Made by a program: the position numbers and the translations under genes | Source: Dyadobacter sp. 50-39 | GTDB lineage: Bacteria; Bacteroidota; Bacteroidia; Cytophagales; Spirosomataceae | DNA: 64,000 bases | Direction of reading: 5' to 3' | Assembly (NCBI GenBank): GCA_001898145.1 | Contig: MKSR01000013.1 | Location: forward strand, 1 to 64,000 | Notes under the pieces: model-generated | Told to the model about the DNA's origin: nothing | What the model saw: only the letters and a program-made list of their open reading frames with translations | The model's database searches: none | Shown here: positions 44,194-53,094 of the stretch, piece by piece | How positions within the stretch are numbered: the stretch's first letter is position 1 | Layout: each line of letters opens with the position of its first letter

Positions 44194-45405
44194 ATGACGA
44201 TCTTCGAAGAACGATTTCAACGCATCCAAAACGAAAAGGAGCTATTGACCGGAACGCCCAATGAGAAAGTGGGCTCGGGCGACGGATTTTGCGAGCGTTA
44301 CAAGTTTCCCGTGCTCACCGCCGCCCACGTACCGCTTTTTTGGGAGTACGACCTCGACCCCGACAGCAACCCTTACTTTATGAAGCGCTTCGGGATCAAT
44401 GCGGTTTTTAACGCGGGGGCGATCAAGCTCGACGGCAAATACCTCCTTGTGGTCCGGGTCGAGGGTTATGACAGGAAATCATTTTTTGCAGTGGCTGAAA
44501 GCGCCACCGGCATCGACGGCTTTGAATTCTGGAAATACCCTCTCGACATTCCTGAAACCTCCGAACCGGATGTGAACATCTACGATATGCGCCTCACCGC
44601 GCATACAGACGGCTGGATTTACGGCCTGTTTTGCACCGAACGTAAGGATCCAGCCGCGGCTCCCGGCAACGAATCGCAGGCTGTCGCGCAATGCGGGATC
44701 GCACGTACGCACGACCTGCGCGCATGGGAGCGGCTTGCCGACTTGAAAACACCGTCGGCGCAGCAGCGCAACGTGGTGTTGCATCCCGAGTTCATCGAAG
44801 GCCAATACGCATTCTACACCCGCCCCCAGGATTCGTTCATCGAGGCCGGCAGAGGTGGCGGCATCGCGCTTGGACTGGCACCCAGCATCGAAAATGCACA
44901 AGTAGCCCAGGAAAGGATCATCGACGCGAAGAAATATCACACAGTTTACGAATCCAAAAACGGACAAGGCCCGGCTCCCTTGAAAACCCGGCTCGGGTGG
45001 CTGCATCTTGCCCATGGCGTACGGCATACGGCCGCCGGGCTGCGCTATGTGCTTTATCTCTTCATGACCGACCTCGCCGATCCGGCAACAGTCATTTACA
45101 AGCCGGCAGGCTATTTCCTTGCACCCGAAGGCGCCGAACGTGTGGGCGATGTTTCCAATGTGGTTTTCTCAAACGGATGGATCGCCGATGACGACGGCAC
45201 CGTGTACATCTATTACGGCTCTTCGGATACGCGGCTGCACGTTGCTACCACATCGGTGGAACGGCTTCTCGACTATGTCATCCACACCCGCCCCGACGGT
45301 TTCACATCCCTCGCCGCGAGGAACACACTCACCTCCATGATCGACCGCAACCTTTCCTTTTTACCCGCCGACCGCAGGGAACCGGTAATACACCGCGATC
45401 TTTAA
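44194..45405 (+). CDS. mgp: 4-O-beta-D-mannosyl-D-glucose phosphorylase (GH130)
   Basis: 403 residues. GH130 subfamily 1 enzymes phosphorolyse beta-1,4-mannosyl-glucose into alpha-mannose 1-phosphate and glucose. As I recall the Bacteroides fragilis enzyme, the match runs along nearly the whole length: YKFPVLTAAHVPLFWEYDL, NAGAIKLDGKYLLVVRVEG, the catalytic Asp131 in NIYDMRLTAHTDGW, QQRNVVLHPEFIEG, YTRPQDSFIEAG, WLHLAHGVRHTAAGLRYV and GDVSNVVFSNGWIADDDG. No signal peptide, so it is cytoplasmic. It needs phosphomannomutase and mannose-6-phosphate isomerase downstream. Confidence 0.92.
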   Translation: MTIFEERFQRIQNEKELLTGTPNEKVGSGDGFCERYKFPVLTAAHVPLFWEYDLDPDSNPYFMKRFGINAVFNAGAIKLDGKYLLVVRVEGYDRKSFFAVAESATGIDGFEFWKYPLDIPETSEPDVNIYDMRLTAHTDGWIYGLFCTERKDPAAAPGNESQAVAQCGIARTHDLRAWERLADLKTPSAQQRNVVLHPEFIEGQYAFYTRPQDSFIEAGRGGGIALGLAPSIENAQVAQERIIDAKKYHTVYESKNGQGPAPLKTRLGWLHLAHGVRHTAAGLRYVLYLFMTDLADPATVIYKPAGYFLAPEGAERVGDVSNVVFSNGWIADDDGTVYIYYGSSDTRLHVATTSVERLLDYVIHTRPDGFTSLAARNTLTSMIDRNLSFLPADRREPVIHRDL

Positions 45406-45705
45406 TCACAACCTGCATAACGTATACACCCTATCGAACGATTGGGCGTTTGCCTGCAAATTAAATTTGACGACCAGATCTTTTTACAGTGTAAGCGCCT
45501 TGCAGGCCTTCTTCTATATCAATATAGTTCTGTTAATAAACAGAACTACTTCCATTTCACGATTAAAATGGTGTTAAAAATGTGTTATTTTCAGATAAAA
45601 AAGCACTATATACATATGCCTTACACTAAGGTATATTTGACCCAATTTTCAACCCCAGTTTTTATTAATAACCAACCACTTTAACCTATTGAAGTACGGA
45701 ACCGT
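45406..45705. other. intergenic region before the second susC
   Basis: 300 bp, A/T-rich, no gene recognised. It holds an exact -7 element TATATTTG at 45632-45639, 66 bp before susC, with the same TATATTTGAC decamer found before the first susC. No clear terminator for the phosphorylase gene is visible, so some read-through into susC is possible. Confidence 0.5.
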
Positions 45706-48700
45706 ATGAAAAAAATTCTACTAGCTAAGTTACTGATACTGTTTACTGTGCTCTCCCTCAGAGGGTATGCGCAGGAACTGACGGTATCCGGGAAAGTAAG
45801 CGACGCCGCCGGAGGTGAGATTGCCGGTGTGAACGTAGTGGTAAAGGGCACCACAAGAGGTACCACCACCAATGACAAAGGTGAATATAGTATCACCGTC
45901 GACAAGGGCAAGACCCTGACGTTTAGCTATATCGGCTATGTTACCAAAGAAGTAGTCGCGAATGCAACCATCCTGAACCTTTCACTTACGGCCGAAGCCA
46001 CCGCGTTGAACGAAGTGGTGGTAACCGCGTTAGGTATCAGCCGTGACAAGCGGGCACTGGCCTATTCCATCACGGAAGTAAACGGAAGCAACCTCACACA
46101 AGCGCGGGAGGCCAATCTCGGCAACGCGCTCGCCGGACGTGTAGCCGGTGTGAACGTTAGCAAAGTCGCTTCCGGCCCCGCGGGCTCATCGCGGGTGATC
46201 ATCCGGGGGAACAAGTCGCTGCAAGGCAACAACCAGCCTTTGTATGTGATCGACGGTATCCCGATGGACAACAACAACTTCGGCCAGGCCGGCCTTTGGG
46301 GAGGTTCCGATGAGGGCGATGGTTTGTCTAGTATCAACCCGGACGACATCGAGTCGATCACGGTCCTGAAAGGTGCGAATGCGGCGGCCCTTTACGGTTC
46401 ACGCGCTGCCAACGGCGTTATCAACGTCACTACCAAGCGCGGTTCCAAAAGAAAAGGCATAGGCGTTGAGTTTGGCTCGAACTATGTATTTGAAAAACTC
46501 AATGACCTCTCCGACCTCCAACATTCCTATGGAGCAGGCGGATATGTAAATGGCGTTGCCACCAAGCCAGCCAACCAGGCGCAGGCCTACGACTGGGGTG
46601 ACGATTCATGGGGACCTAAATTCGACAACAGCCAGGTGATCGGCTTTGATGGTAAAATGCACCCGTATTCCTATGCAGGGAACAATTTCTCCCGCTATCT
46701 CAAGACAGGTCACGCATTTACCAACAACCTTGCATTCTCTGGCGGGAACGAGACCCAGAATTTCCGTGCATCCGTTACCAACCTGAAAAGCACCACCATC
46801 ATTCCCAATTCGGGTTTTGACCGGATCAACCTCTCATTGTCGACACAAGCCAAATTCGGCAAAAGACTGAGCCTCGATGCCAAAGTGCTTTATTCCGAAG
46901 AAAAAGCCAAAAACAGGCCGAATGTATCCGACTCCCCGGGTAATGCCATTCAAGCCATTTGGAGAATTCCCGGCGACATGAACGTGCTGGATTACTATGG
47001 TGACCCAGCCAAACCGGGTGCGATTCCGGCAGGTACCGACGCTACAAGCCTGGGTATTTGGGGAGGAGGCCAGCCCAAGTCAGTTGGAGAAGAAATGCAG
47101 CAAGCCAACAACAACTGGGGACAAAACCCGTATTGGGTAGCCTATCAGTTCATCAAGTCTGACCAGAAAAACAGGATCATCACTTCAGGCCAGTTGAAAT
47201 ACCAGCTTACCGACTGGCTTTTCATCCAGGGACGGGTAGGCTTGGATAAATACAGCAGACGTGCGGAAAGCCTTACACCGGAAGGCACCGGCTACCAGCG
47301 TGGCGGAGCGAGAAGTCTGGGCAACTGGAACGTTTCCGAGCTGAACGCAGAGTATACGATTGGCGTGAACAAAGAATTCGGAAAATTTGGGGTGACAGCT
47401 TTTGCCGGCGGAAACAGAATGCGGAGAAAATATGAATATGTGAACGTATACGGCAACGGATTTAACGTTCAGTTCTTCCCCGCGTTGAATAACGTGAAGG
47501 ACAAATCTTTCAACTACGAGCCGAAAGAAAGCGGAATCAACTCGCTTCTGGGATCGGCGGAACTGTCCTATGACGGTTTCCTCTTTATCACGGCCACAGC
47601 ACGGAACGACTGGTTCTCGGTTCTCAACCCCGAAACCAACAGCATCCTTTACCCGTCCATCGGAGGTAGCTTTGTGTTCTCCGACGCGTTCAAAGGACTT
47701 CCCTCATGGCTATCCTATGGTAAGGTGAGAGCCTCGTGGGCACAGGTGGGTAATGTTACCATCGACGCCTATCAGAACAACCTAACCTATTCCCTGAACG
47801 GAAATCCGCACCTCAACCACCCTATGGCCTCGTTCTCTCAGGCAATGGGTAATGGCGGAAATATTCCCAACCCGGCACTGAAACCATTGACCGTGACTGA
47901 AACTGAGCTCGGAATTGATTTCAGGGTGTTCAACAACAAACTGGGTATCGATTTCACCTATTACGACCAGCAAACCACCGACGACATCCTGAATGCGACC
48001 ATTTCAAGGGCAACAGGCTTTGGTAGTACTTCGGTGAATTTGGGTAAACTTCAAAACCGCGGTATTGAACTCTTGCTCTCCGCTACACCGCTCAAAAACA
48101 ATAACCTGACCTGGGATGTGACGGTGAACCTGGCGAAAAACAACAGCAAAGTAAAATCGCTGATCGAGGGAACAACCGAACTCGTGATGGATGAACCCAG
48201 AACCCGGAATGCCTTCATCAAGAATATCGTAGGGCAGCCTTTTGGCATGATCACCGGACGCGTGCAGAAAATGTCTCCGGACGGACAACCCGTATTCGAC
48301 AAGAACGGTCGCCCCGTGAGCGCACCAGGTTATCAGCCCATCGGAAATGGCATTGCAAAAATGACCGGTGGTGTCACCAACTCATTCAATTACAAAGGCT
48401 TCGACCTATCCTTCCTCGTCGACTTCAAAGTGGGAGGTGACATTCTTTCCGGAACAAATATGAGACTCGATGGATGGGGATTGAGCAAGGCTTCGTTGCA
48501 GGGACGTGAAGGCGAGGCTCCGCTGACGGTAACCGGCGTAACGCAGGAGGGAACCGAATACAAGCCATTTACCAAGACACTGACTCCACAGGAAGCATCC
48601 AACTATTGGGGATCTGTAAGCGGCGAGGGCGACAACGCGGTAACCACCATGTACCTGTATGATGCGTCATTCATTAAATTGAGACAGCTTACGGTTGGCT

Positions 48701-48906
48701 ACACATTCCCTAAAAAGCTCCTGGGCAAAACCCCTCTGCAAAATCTGACCTTGTCGTTCGTTGGCCGGAACCTGGCGATTCTGTACAAAAACACGCCCAA
48801 TATCGACCCCGAATCCAACTATGCCAATGGTAACTCGCAGGGCTTCGACTATTTCGGGTTCCCGTCGACACGCAGCTATGGTTTCAATTTGAGAGCATCA
48901 TTCTAA
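45706..48906 (+). CDS. SusC/RagA family TonB-linked outer-membrane protein
   Basis: 1066 residues. Signal peptide MKKILLAKLLILFTVLSLRG, ending GYAQ. Then a carboxypeptidase-regulatory-like domain (SGKVSDAAGGEIAGVNVVVK), plug with LNEVVVTALGISRDKRALAY, VIIRGNKSLQGNNQPLYVID, and AALYGSRAANGVINVTTKRG. The GISRDKRALAYS segment is the SusC subtype common in Spirosoma/Dyadobacter. A large barrel ends in FNLRASF. The partner susD is 10 bp downstream. Together with the phosphorylase and symporter upstream, import of a mannose-containing glycan is plausible but not shown. Confidence 0.95.
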   Translation: MKKILLAKLLILFTVLSLRGYAQELTVSGKVSDAAGGEIAGVNVVVKGTTRGTTTNDKGEYSITVDKGKTLTFSYIGYVTKEVVANATILNLSLTAEATALNEVVVTALGISRDKRALAYSITEVNGSNLTQAREANLGNALAGRVAGVNVSKVASGPAGSSRVIIRGNKSLQGNNQPLYVIDGIPMDNNNFGQAGLWGGSDEGDGLSSINPDDIESITVLKGANAAALYGSRAANGVINVTTKRGSKRKGIGVEFGSNYVFEKLNDLSDLQHSYGAGGYVNGVATKPANQAQAYDWGDDSWGPKFDNSQVIGFDGKMHPYSYAGNNFSRYLKTGHAFTNNLAFSGGNETQNFRASVTNLKSTTIIPNSGFDRINLSLSTQAKFGKRLSLDAKVLYSEEKAKNRPNVSDSPGNAIQAIWRIPGDMNVLDYYGDPAKPGAIPAGTDATSLGIWGGGQPKSVGEEMQQANNNWGQNPYWVAYQFIKSDQKNRIITSGQLKYQLTDWLFIQGRVGLDKYSRRAESLTPEGTGYQRGGARSLGNWNVSELNAEYTIGVNKEFGKFGVTAFAGGNRMRRKYEYVNVYGNGFNVQFFPALNNVKDKSFNYEPKESGINSLLGSAELSYDGFLFITATARNDWFSVLNPETNSILYPSIGGSFVFSDAFKGLPSWLSYGKVRASWAQVGNVTIDAYQNNLTYSLNGNPHLNHPMASFSQAMGNGGNIPNPALKPLTVTETELGIDFRVFNNKLGIDFTYYDQQTTDDILNATISRATGFGSTSVNLGKLQNRGIELLLSATPLKNNNLTWDVTVNLAKNNSKVKSLIEGTTELVMDEPRTRNAFIKNIVGQPFGMITGRVQKMSPDGQPVFDKNGRPVSAPGYQPIGNGIAKMTGGVTNSFNYKGFDLSFLVDFKVGGDILSGTNMRLDGWGLSKASLQGREGEAPLTVTGVTQEGTEYKPFTKTLTPQEASNYWGSVSGEGDNAVTTMYLYDASFIKLRQLTVGYTFPKKLLGKTPLQNLTLSFVGRNLAILYKNTPNIDPESNYANGNSQGFDYFGFPSTRSYGFNLRASF

Positions 48907-48916
48907 TTTCTGACAA

Positions 48917-50497
48917 ATGAAAAATTTAGGAAAATATATAAAATACGGATTGGCGGTTGTGCTGGTAACCGGCTGTGATACCCAGCAACTACATGACCTG
49001 AACATTAACCCGCAGGCCCTGAACCAGGTAAACCTGAACTTCATCTTTACTTCTGCGGAACTCGGCATCGCGTCCAACGGGTCTACCGGTGATAACCGCT
49101 ACATCGACTGGCGTACAAACATCGGAATGTGTGCCTATGCCATTCAGCATTTGGCCAATGCGGGCGGCGGTATTGCGCCGGGTGATAAGTACACCGTCAA
49201 TTCGGAAACCAATGCGGCGCCGTTCGAATTCACGTACAATGACCAGCTCAAAAATGTGGCCGAGATCCTGAAACAGTCGGGTCCGGGAGGTTTTGCGGAA
49301 GGAAAATACGTCAACATGCGCAATGCGGCGAGGATTATCCGTGCATTCAGCTTCGCACGCCTCACCGACTTTTACGGCAATGTGCCTTACTCGGAAGCCA
49401 ACAAGGGTATCGAAGGCATTTTCTTTCCAAAATATGATTCGCAGGAGGCTATTTACACCGACCTGCTGAAAGAGCTCGACGAAGCGGCTTCCGCTTTGAG
49501 TACTTCCAACCCGGACGAAGGTTTCGCCGCCGCGGATTTCATTTACAAGGGGGATATTGCGAAGTGGAAGAAATGGGGATATTCGTTAATGCTCCGCCTC
49601 GCGATGCGTATTTCCAACGTCGATGCCGGCAAAGCAGCGACCTACGTAACCAAAGCTGCCGCCGGTGGTGTTTTCGCAAGCAATGCGGACAACGTTTGGG
49701 TTGCGATGGCCGACGGCCCCAGCGAATGGGTTAACCAGAATGGTATCTCCCGCGCCTTTGACCCGGGAGATGGTGGCCAGCCAACCTACCTGAGCGCTAC
49801 CCTCGTGAATCACCTCAAAGGCACCAACCAGGGCGTTGCTACCGATGACGATCCGCGTCTGATGATCATTAGCGGCGGAATCGGCAGTGAAAATGTCATC
49901 ACCGACCCCGTCAAACAAAAAGGAATGCCTAACGGCTATGACCAGGCAATGCTGGACAAACTGGAAGGTAAGACTGTGGATGTGTCGAAAACCTATTCGA
50001 GGATCAACACGAAGATGTTGCAGGACTCCGATCCTTATATGATCATGAACTACGGAGAAGTGGAACTCCTGCTGGCCGAGGCCATCGAGCGCAAAATAGG
50101 AACCGGCATTTCAGGAACTGCGAAATCACACTACGAAGCGGGAGTGAAGGCATCCATGCAGATGTTTACGCCCTACGACGCTTCGCTGACCGTTTCCGAT
50201 GCAGCTGTTGCTACCTACCTCACAACCTACCCTTACGGCACGGCGAAACCGGCTCTGGAAATGATTGGCGAACAATTGTGGGTGAACAAATTCTTCAACT
50301 GGTGGGAGGCATGGAACGACTGGCGCAGGACCGGCTTCCCTAAACTGACGCCAACCAATTACCCTGGCAACGTCACCAATGGGACCATCCCGGTAAGACT
50401 CAGATATCCGACCAACGAAGTGGCAGGAAACCCCAACTACCAGACGGGCGCCACTTTGCCGGACGAATTCACCACCAAGGTATGGTGGGACAAATAG
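48917..50497 (+). CDS. SusD-like lipoprotein, SusD_2 type
   Basis: 526 residues. Lipoprotein signal MKNLGKYIKYGLAVVLVTGC, Cys20. The family signature is close to SusD-like_2 (DTQQLHDLNINPQALNQVNL, IIRAFSFARLTDFYGNVPYSEA, YSLMLRLAMRISNVD, NQNGISRAFDPGD), which differs from the canonical SusD/RagB of the first pair (21803). It is the glycan-binding lid of the SusC 10 bp upstream. A terminator follows at 50522. Confidence 0.93.
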   Translation: MKNLGKYIKYGLAVVLVTGCDTQQLHDLNINPQALNQVNLNFIFTSAELGIASNGSTGDNRYIDWRTNIGMCAYAIQHLANAGGGIAPGDKYTVNSETNAAPFEFTYNDQLKNVAEILKQSGPGGFAEGKYVNMRNAARIIRAFSFARLTDFYGNVPYSEANKGIEGIFFPKYDSQEAIYTDLLKELDEAASALSTSNPDEGFAAADFIYKGDIAKWKKWGYSLMLRLAMRISNVDAGKAATYVTKAAAGGVFASNADNVWVAMADGPSEWVNQNGISRAFDPGDGGQPTYLSATLVNHLKGTNQGVATDDDPRLMIISGGIGSENVITDPVKQKGMPNGYDQAMLDKLEGKTVDVSKTYSRINTKMLQDSDPYMIMNYGEVELLLAEAIERKIGTGISGTAKSHYEAGVKASMQMFTPYDASLTVSDAAVATYLTTYPYGTAKPALEMIGEQLWVNKFFNWWEAWNDWRRTGFPKLTPTNYPGNVTNGTIPVRLRYPTNEVAGNPNYQTGATLPDEFTTKVWWDK

Positions 50498-50521
50498 TAT
50501 AAATTAGTAGATATAATTCAA

Positions 50522-50556
50522 AAGGTGCCCTGAATATTTTGGGGCATCTTTTTGTT
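50522..50556 (+). terminator. terminator of the second susCD operon
   Basis: Stem AGGTGCCC/GGGGCATCT with a G-U pair (about 50522-50530 with 50541-50549), A/T-rich loop, followed by TTTTTGTTTTTT. Confidence 0.8.
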
Positions 50557-50604
50557 TTTTATCCTAATTTTGAGATTCACCTGAATTACTAATTACTCAA
50601 GGTT

Positions 50605-51120
50605 ATGATACAATCCTTTTCGGCAGATGCCGATAAAATTGAGGTTTTTGAAAAAGTACAGCAATTTATTGACGAGCAAGGTTTCACAGTGGTGGCGAAA
50701 GACCACTCGCGTCCCTGGGGCGGTTTCTTCGTACTCGATGAAAGTCAGGCGCCGAAGTTTATCTCAACCTTTTTCCCGCATTTATCGCTCGCCGACTTCG
50801 CCGGTTATGAGAAACTGAGCCCGAAAATTCTGGTTGTAGCTCCCAACAAACGCCTTTCATGGCAATACCACCACCGCCGCGCCGAAATCTGGAAAGTAAT
50901 CGGAGGAAGCGCCGGCATTGTGATCAGCGACACCGACGAAGAAACGGAGTTGCAGCAACTGCCGATCGGCACCGTTGTGAACCTCAAAAAAGGTGAACGC
51001 CACCGCCTGGTAGGCGTGAACGAATGGGGCTTCGTGGCCGAAATCTGGCAGCATACCGACCCTTCCAATCCATCCGACGAAGACGACATCGTTCGCGTGC
51101 AGGACGATTTCGGAAGATAA
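50605..51120 (+). CDS. cupin of the type II mannose-6-phosphate isomerase family
   Basis: 171 residues. The cupin core WQYHHRRAEIWKVIGGSAGI (about 92-111), then VNLKKGERHRLVG, and the C-terminal SDEDDIVRVQDDFGR match the family of the isomerase domain of ManC-type proteins (PF01050), here as a free-standing protein. The metal-binding His pair and Glu are visible. It may convert mannose 6-phosphate to fructose 6-phosphate, which would close the mannose route from the phosphorylase at 44194. A Bacteroidetes label of phosphoheptose isomerase exists for similar proteins, but the fold argues for the cupin call. A -7 element TAATTTTG sits at 50565-50572. Confidence 0.75.
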   Translation: MIQSFSADADKIEVFEKVQQFIDEQGFTVVAKDHSRPWGGFFVLDESQAPKFISTFFPHLSLADFAGYEKLSPKILVVAPNKRLSWQYHHRRAEIWKVIGGSAGIVISDTDEETELQQLPIGTVVNLKKGERHRLVGVNEWGFVAEIWQHTDPSNPSDEDDIVRVQDDFGR

Positions 51121-51195
51121 TCCATCCCATAGCATTGTCTGGCAAGTCGTTGAGGCTTGCCAGCGTCGTGTTATTCATCCTAACCTTAGCCAGTC

Positions 51196-52095
51196 ATGAA
51201 ATTTGGAAAAGTTGACGATGCCTACGGCATAGATTTTACGCTGCCGCCCGACAATAGTGCCAATCAGGCGCTGCTCAATACAGCCAAGGGCGGAAAGCCG
51301 GAAATCTACATCGGGTGTGCCAAGTGGAACAAAACCGACCTCAAAGGTTTCTATCCGAAGGGCACCAAAGACGAACTGGCCTATTACGCGACGCAATTCA
51401 ACAGCATCGAGCTGAATGCGACTTTTTACAATAACTTCCCTGTCGACACGATTGCGACCTGGTATGCAAAGACGCCGGCGGGTTTCAAATTTTTCCCGAA
51501 ACTGCACCAGAGCATCAGCCACTGGAAGCGACTGAAAGATGCCCAGGAGCCTACGGACATTTTCCTGGACAGCATCGTCCATTTGCAGGACAAGCTCGGC
51601 ATGCTCTTCCTGCAAATGCCCGACAATTTCGGTCCCAAGAACTGGGAAATTTTAAAAGCATACCTGGAAGAATGGCCTTCGGGCTTCCCGCTGGCGCTGG
51701 AATTGCGGCATACAGGCTGGTACAACGACTCTTTCAACACCGAAGACCTTTACAGCCTGCTTGAAAAGAAAAATATCACGCACATCGTAACCGACTCGGC
51801 CGGGCGCCGCGACTTGCTGCACATGCGCCTGACGACCCCTACGGCATTCATCCGGTACAACGGTGCCAACGTGGATTCGGATTATACCCGCCTGGACGAC
51901 TGGCTCGAAAGGCTTAAACTGTGGATCGAGGAAGGTATTCAGAAAATATACTTCTTCGTACACCAAAATCACGAGGAGGCGTCGCCGCTCCTGTCGTCCT
52001 ACCTGATCCAGAAAATAAACAAGGAATTAGGGATGGAATTGCAGGTCCCTTACGATCCAAGGGTAGCAAGCGGGCAGATTAGTTTATTTAAATAG
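51196..52095 (+). CDS. DUF72 (YecE-like) protein
   Basis: 299 residues of a TIM-barrel family with no established function. Conserved stretches: EIYIGCAKWNKTDLKGFYP (about 36-54), FNSIELNATFYNNFP, GFKFFPKLHQSISHWKRL, FLQMPDNFGPKNW, LALELRHTGWY and KIYFFVHQNHEEASP. The family start seems to be earlier here: the first 35 residues (MKFGKVDDAYGIDF) form an extension also seen in Bacteroidetes homologues. It follows the cupin after 75 bp; a terminator is 4 bp downstream. Confidence 0.9.
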   Translation: MKFGKVDDAYGIDFTLPPDNSANQALLNTAKGGKPEIYIGCAKWNKTDLKGFYPKGTKDELAYYATQFNSIELNATFYNNFPVDTIATWYAKTPAGFKFFPKLHQSISHWKRLKDAQEPTDIFLDSIVHLQDKLGMLFLQMPDNFGPKNWEILKAYLEEWPSGFPLALELRHTGWYNDSFNTEDLYSLLEKKNITHIVTDSAGRRDLLHMRLTTPTAFIRYNGANVDSDYTRLDDWLERLKLWIEEGIQKIYFFVHQNHEEASPLLSSYLIQKINKELGMELQVPYDPRVASGQISLFK

Positions 52096-52098
52096 CAG

Positions 52099-52126
52099 AA
52101 AGGCGGGAAGCGAAACCCGCCTTTTT
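52099..52126. terminator. terminator between the DUF72 gene and the phosphodiesterase
   Basis: Perfect 9-bp stem AAAGGCGGG/CCCGCCTTT (52099-52107 with 52116-52124), 8-nt loop, followed by TT. Convergent genes end on both sides; the minus-strand gene's stop lies at its right edge. Confidence 0.8.
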
Positions 52127-53073
52127 CATTTCAATGTCAATCCCACGCCCTGCCGAGGGAAAATCAGCCGCAGCCCCAGGCTATTGGCTTCATTCAGTTC
52201 CTTTTTGATCGTTTCAGCATTATTTCCTACCGGCTTAATGTGCGTCACAACCACATTCAGATTCCGCATTTGTGCCTTTCCGGCCAGCTCTGCCAGTATT
52301 TCCAACTCCTTCATAAACCATTTCGGCGTCAGGTGTCCGTATAGATGCCGGTCGGGCTGCGCATTCGGATAGGACACTTCCAGAAAAACCCCTTTCAGCC
52401 TCCCCGATTTCACAAGCGGTGCCACGGCCGCCCAGACCCGCTTCATGTGACCCGTCAGTTCCACTTCATCCGGGCCGGTGTCCCCGAAATAGAGCACGTA
52501 CTCATCGCGGCACCTCACCAGGAACGCCGTGCTGGTATAAGGCTTCGAATGGCTGAGTGGAAATGCTATTACCGACATTTCCGTTTCTTTCACCGCTGTT
52601 TCGGCACTTTCTGTAAGCTGCTGATAGCGGTATTTGTTCAATGCGGGCGCATTGCCGTCGCTGGCCAGGTTAGGCCAGCTCTGCCAGTTGAAGTAATGGG
52701 CTTTCATTACACCGATACAATGCTCCATCGCATAGACCTGCTTCACCGTATCATCGACGGAATTGATGATCATCCCTGAAATATGATCGAGGTGCGGGTG
52801 TGAGATGAGATAGCCTTTGATGTATTTTTTCAGAACCGTCTCGGCATCTACACTGAATGTCTTTTCCCGCACCGCTGCGCTGATGCCGTTGCTCACCGTG
52901 CCGGCATCCAGGCACACGTACGCGTCGGAGCCCGCGGGAGCGAGCATGTATGCGGAAAGGTTTCCGTCCGTCTCCCCACCGTTTACGCCCAGTGGCACGA
53001 CTTTAAAGCCATTCTGCGCATAAGCTGTGAATGACATGATGGCTAAGACGAGAACAGCAACTACATTTCGCAT
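52126..53073 (-). CDS. exported class II 3',5'-cyclic nucleotide phosphodiesterase
   Basis: 315 residues from the ATG at 53073, which opens a signal peptide (MRNVVAVLVLAIMSFTAYAQ). The longer frame to 53352 would run through the divergent gene and bury the signal. The metal site HPHLDHISG (about 92-100) is the class II PDE motif (yeast PDE1, Vibrio CpdP), with GVNGGETDGNLSAYML before it and YVLYFGDTGPDEVE, VSYPNAQPDRHLYGHLTP and VVVTHIKPVG after. Secreted or periplasmic hydrolysis of cAMP/cGMP is the family role. It is divergent from the photolyase gene with a 21-bp gap, so the promoters must overlap. Confidence 0.9.
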   Translation of the reverse strand: MRNVVAVLVLAIMSFTAYAQNGFKVVPLGVNGGETDGNLSAYMLAPAGSDAYVCLDAGTVSNGISAAVREKTFSVDAETVLKKYIKGYLISHPHLDHISGMIINSVDDTVKQVYAMEHCIGVMKAHYFNWQSWPNLASDGNAPALNKYRYQQLTESAETAVKETEMSVIAFPLSHSKPYTSTAFLVRCRDEYVLYFGDTGPDEVELTGHMKRVWAAVAPLVKSGRLKGVFLEVSYPNAQPDRHLYGHLTPKWFMKELEILAELAGKAQMRNLNVVVTHIKPVGNNAETIKKELNEANSLGLRLIFPRQGVGLTLK

Positions 53074-53094
53074 ATCAAAAGGTTTAAAACAGCT

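Noticed and set aside
45406-45705. Riboswitch upstream of the second susC
   Set aside because: No conserved riboswitch core (cobalamin, TPP, SAM) could be read; only an A/T-rich leader and a -7 element.
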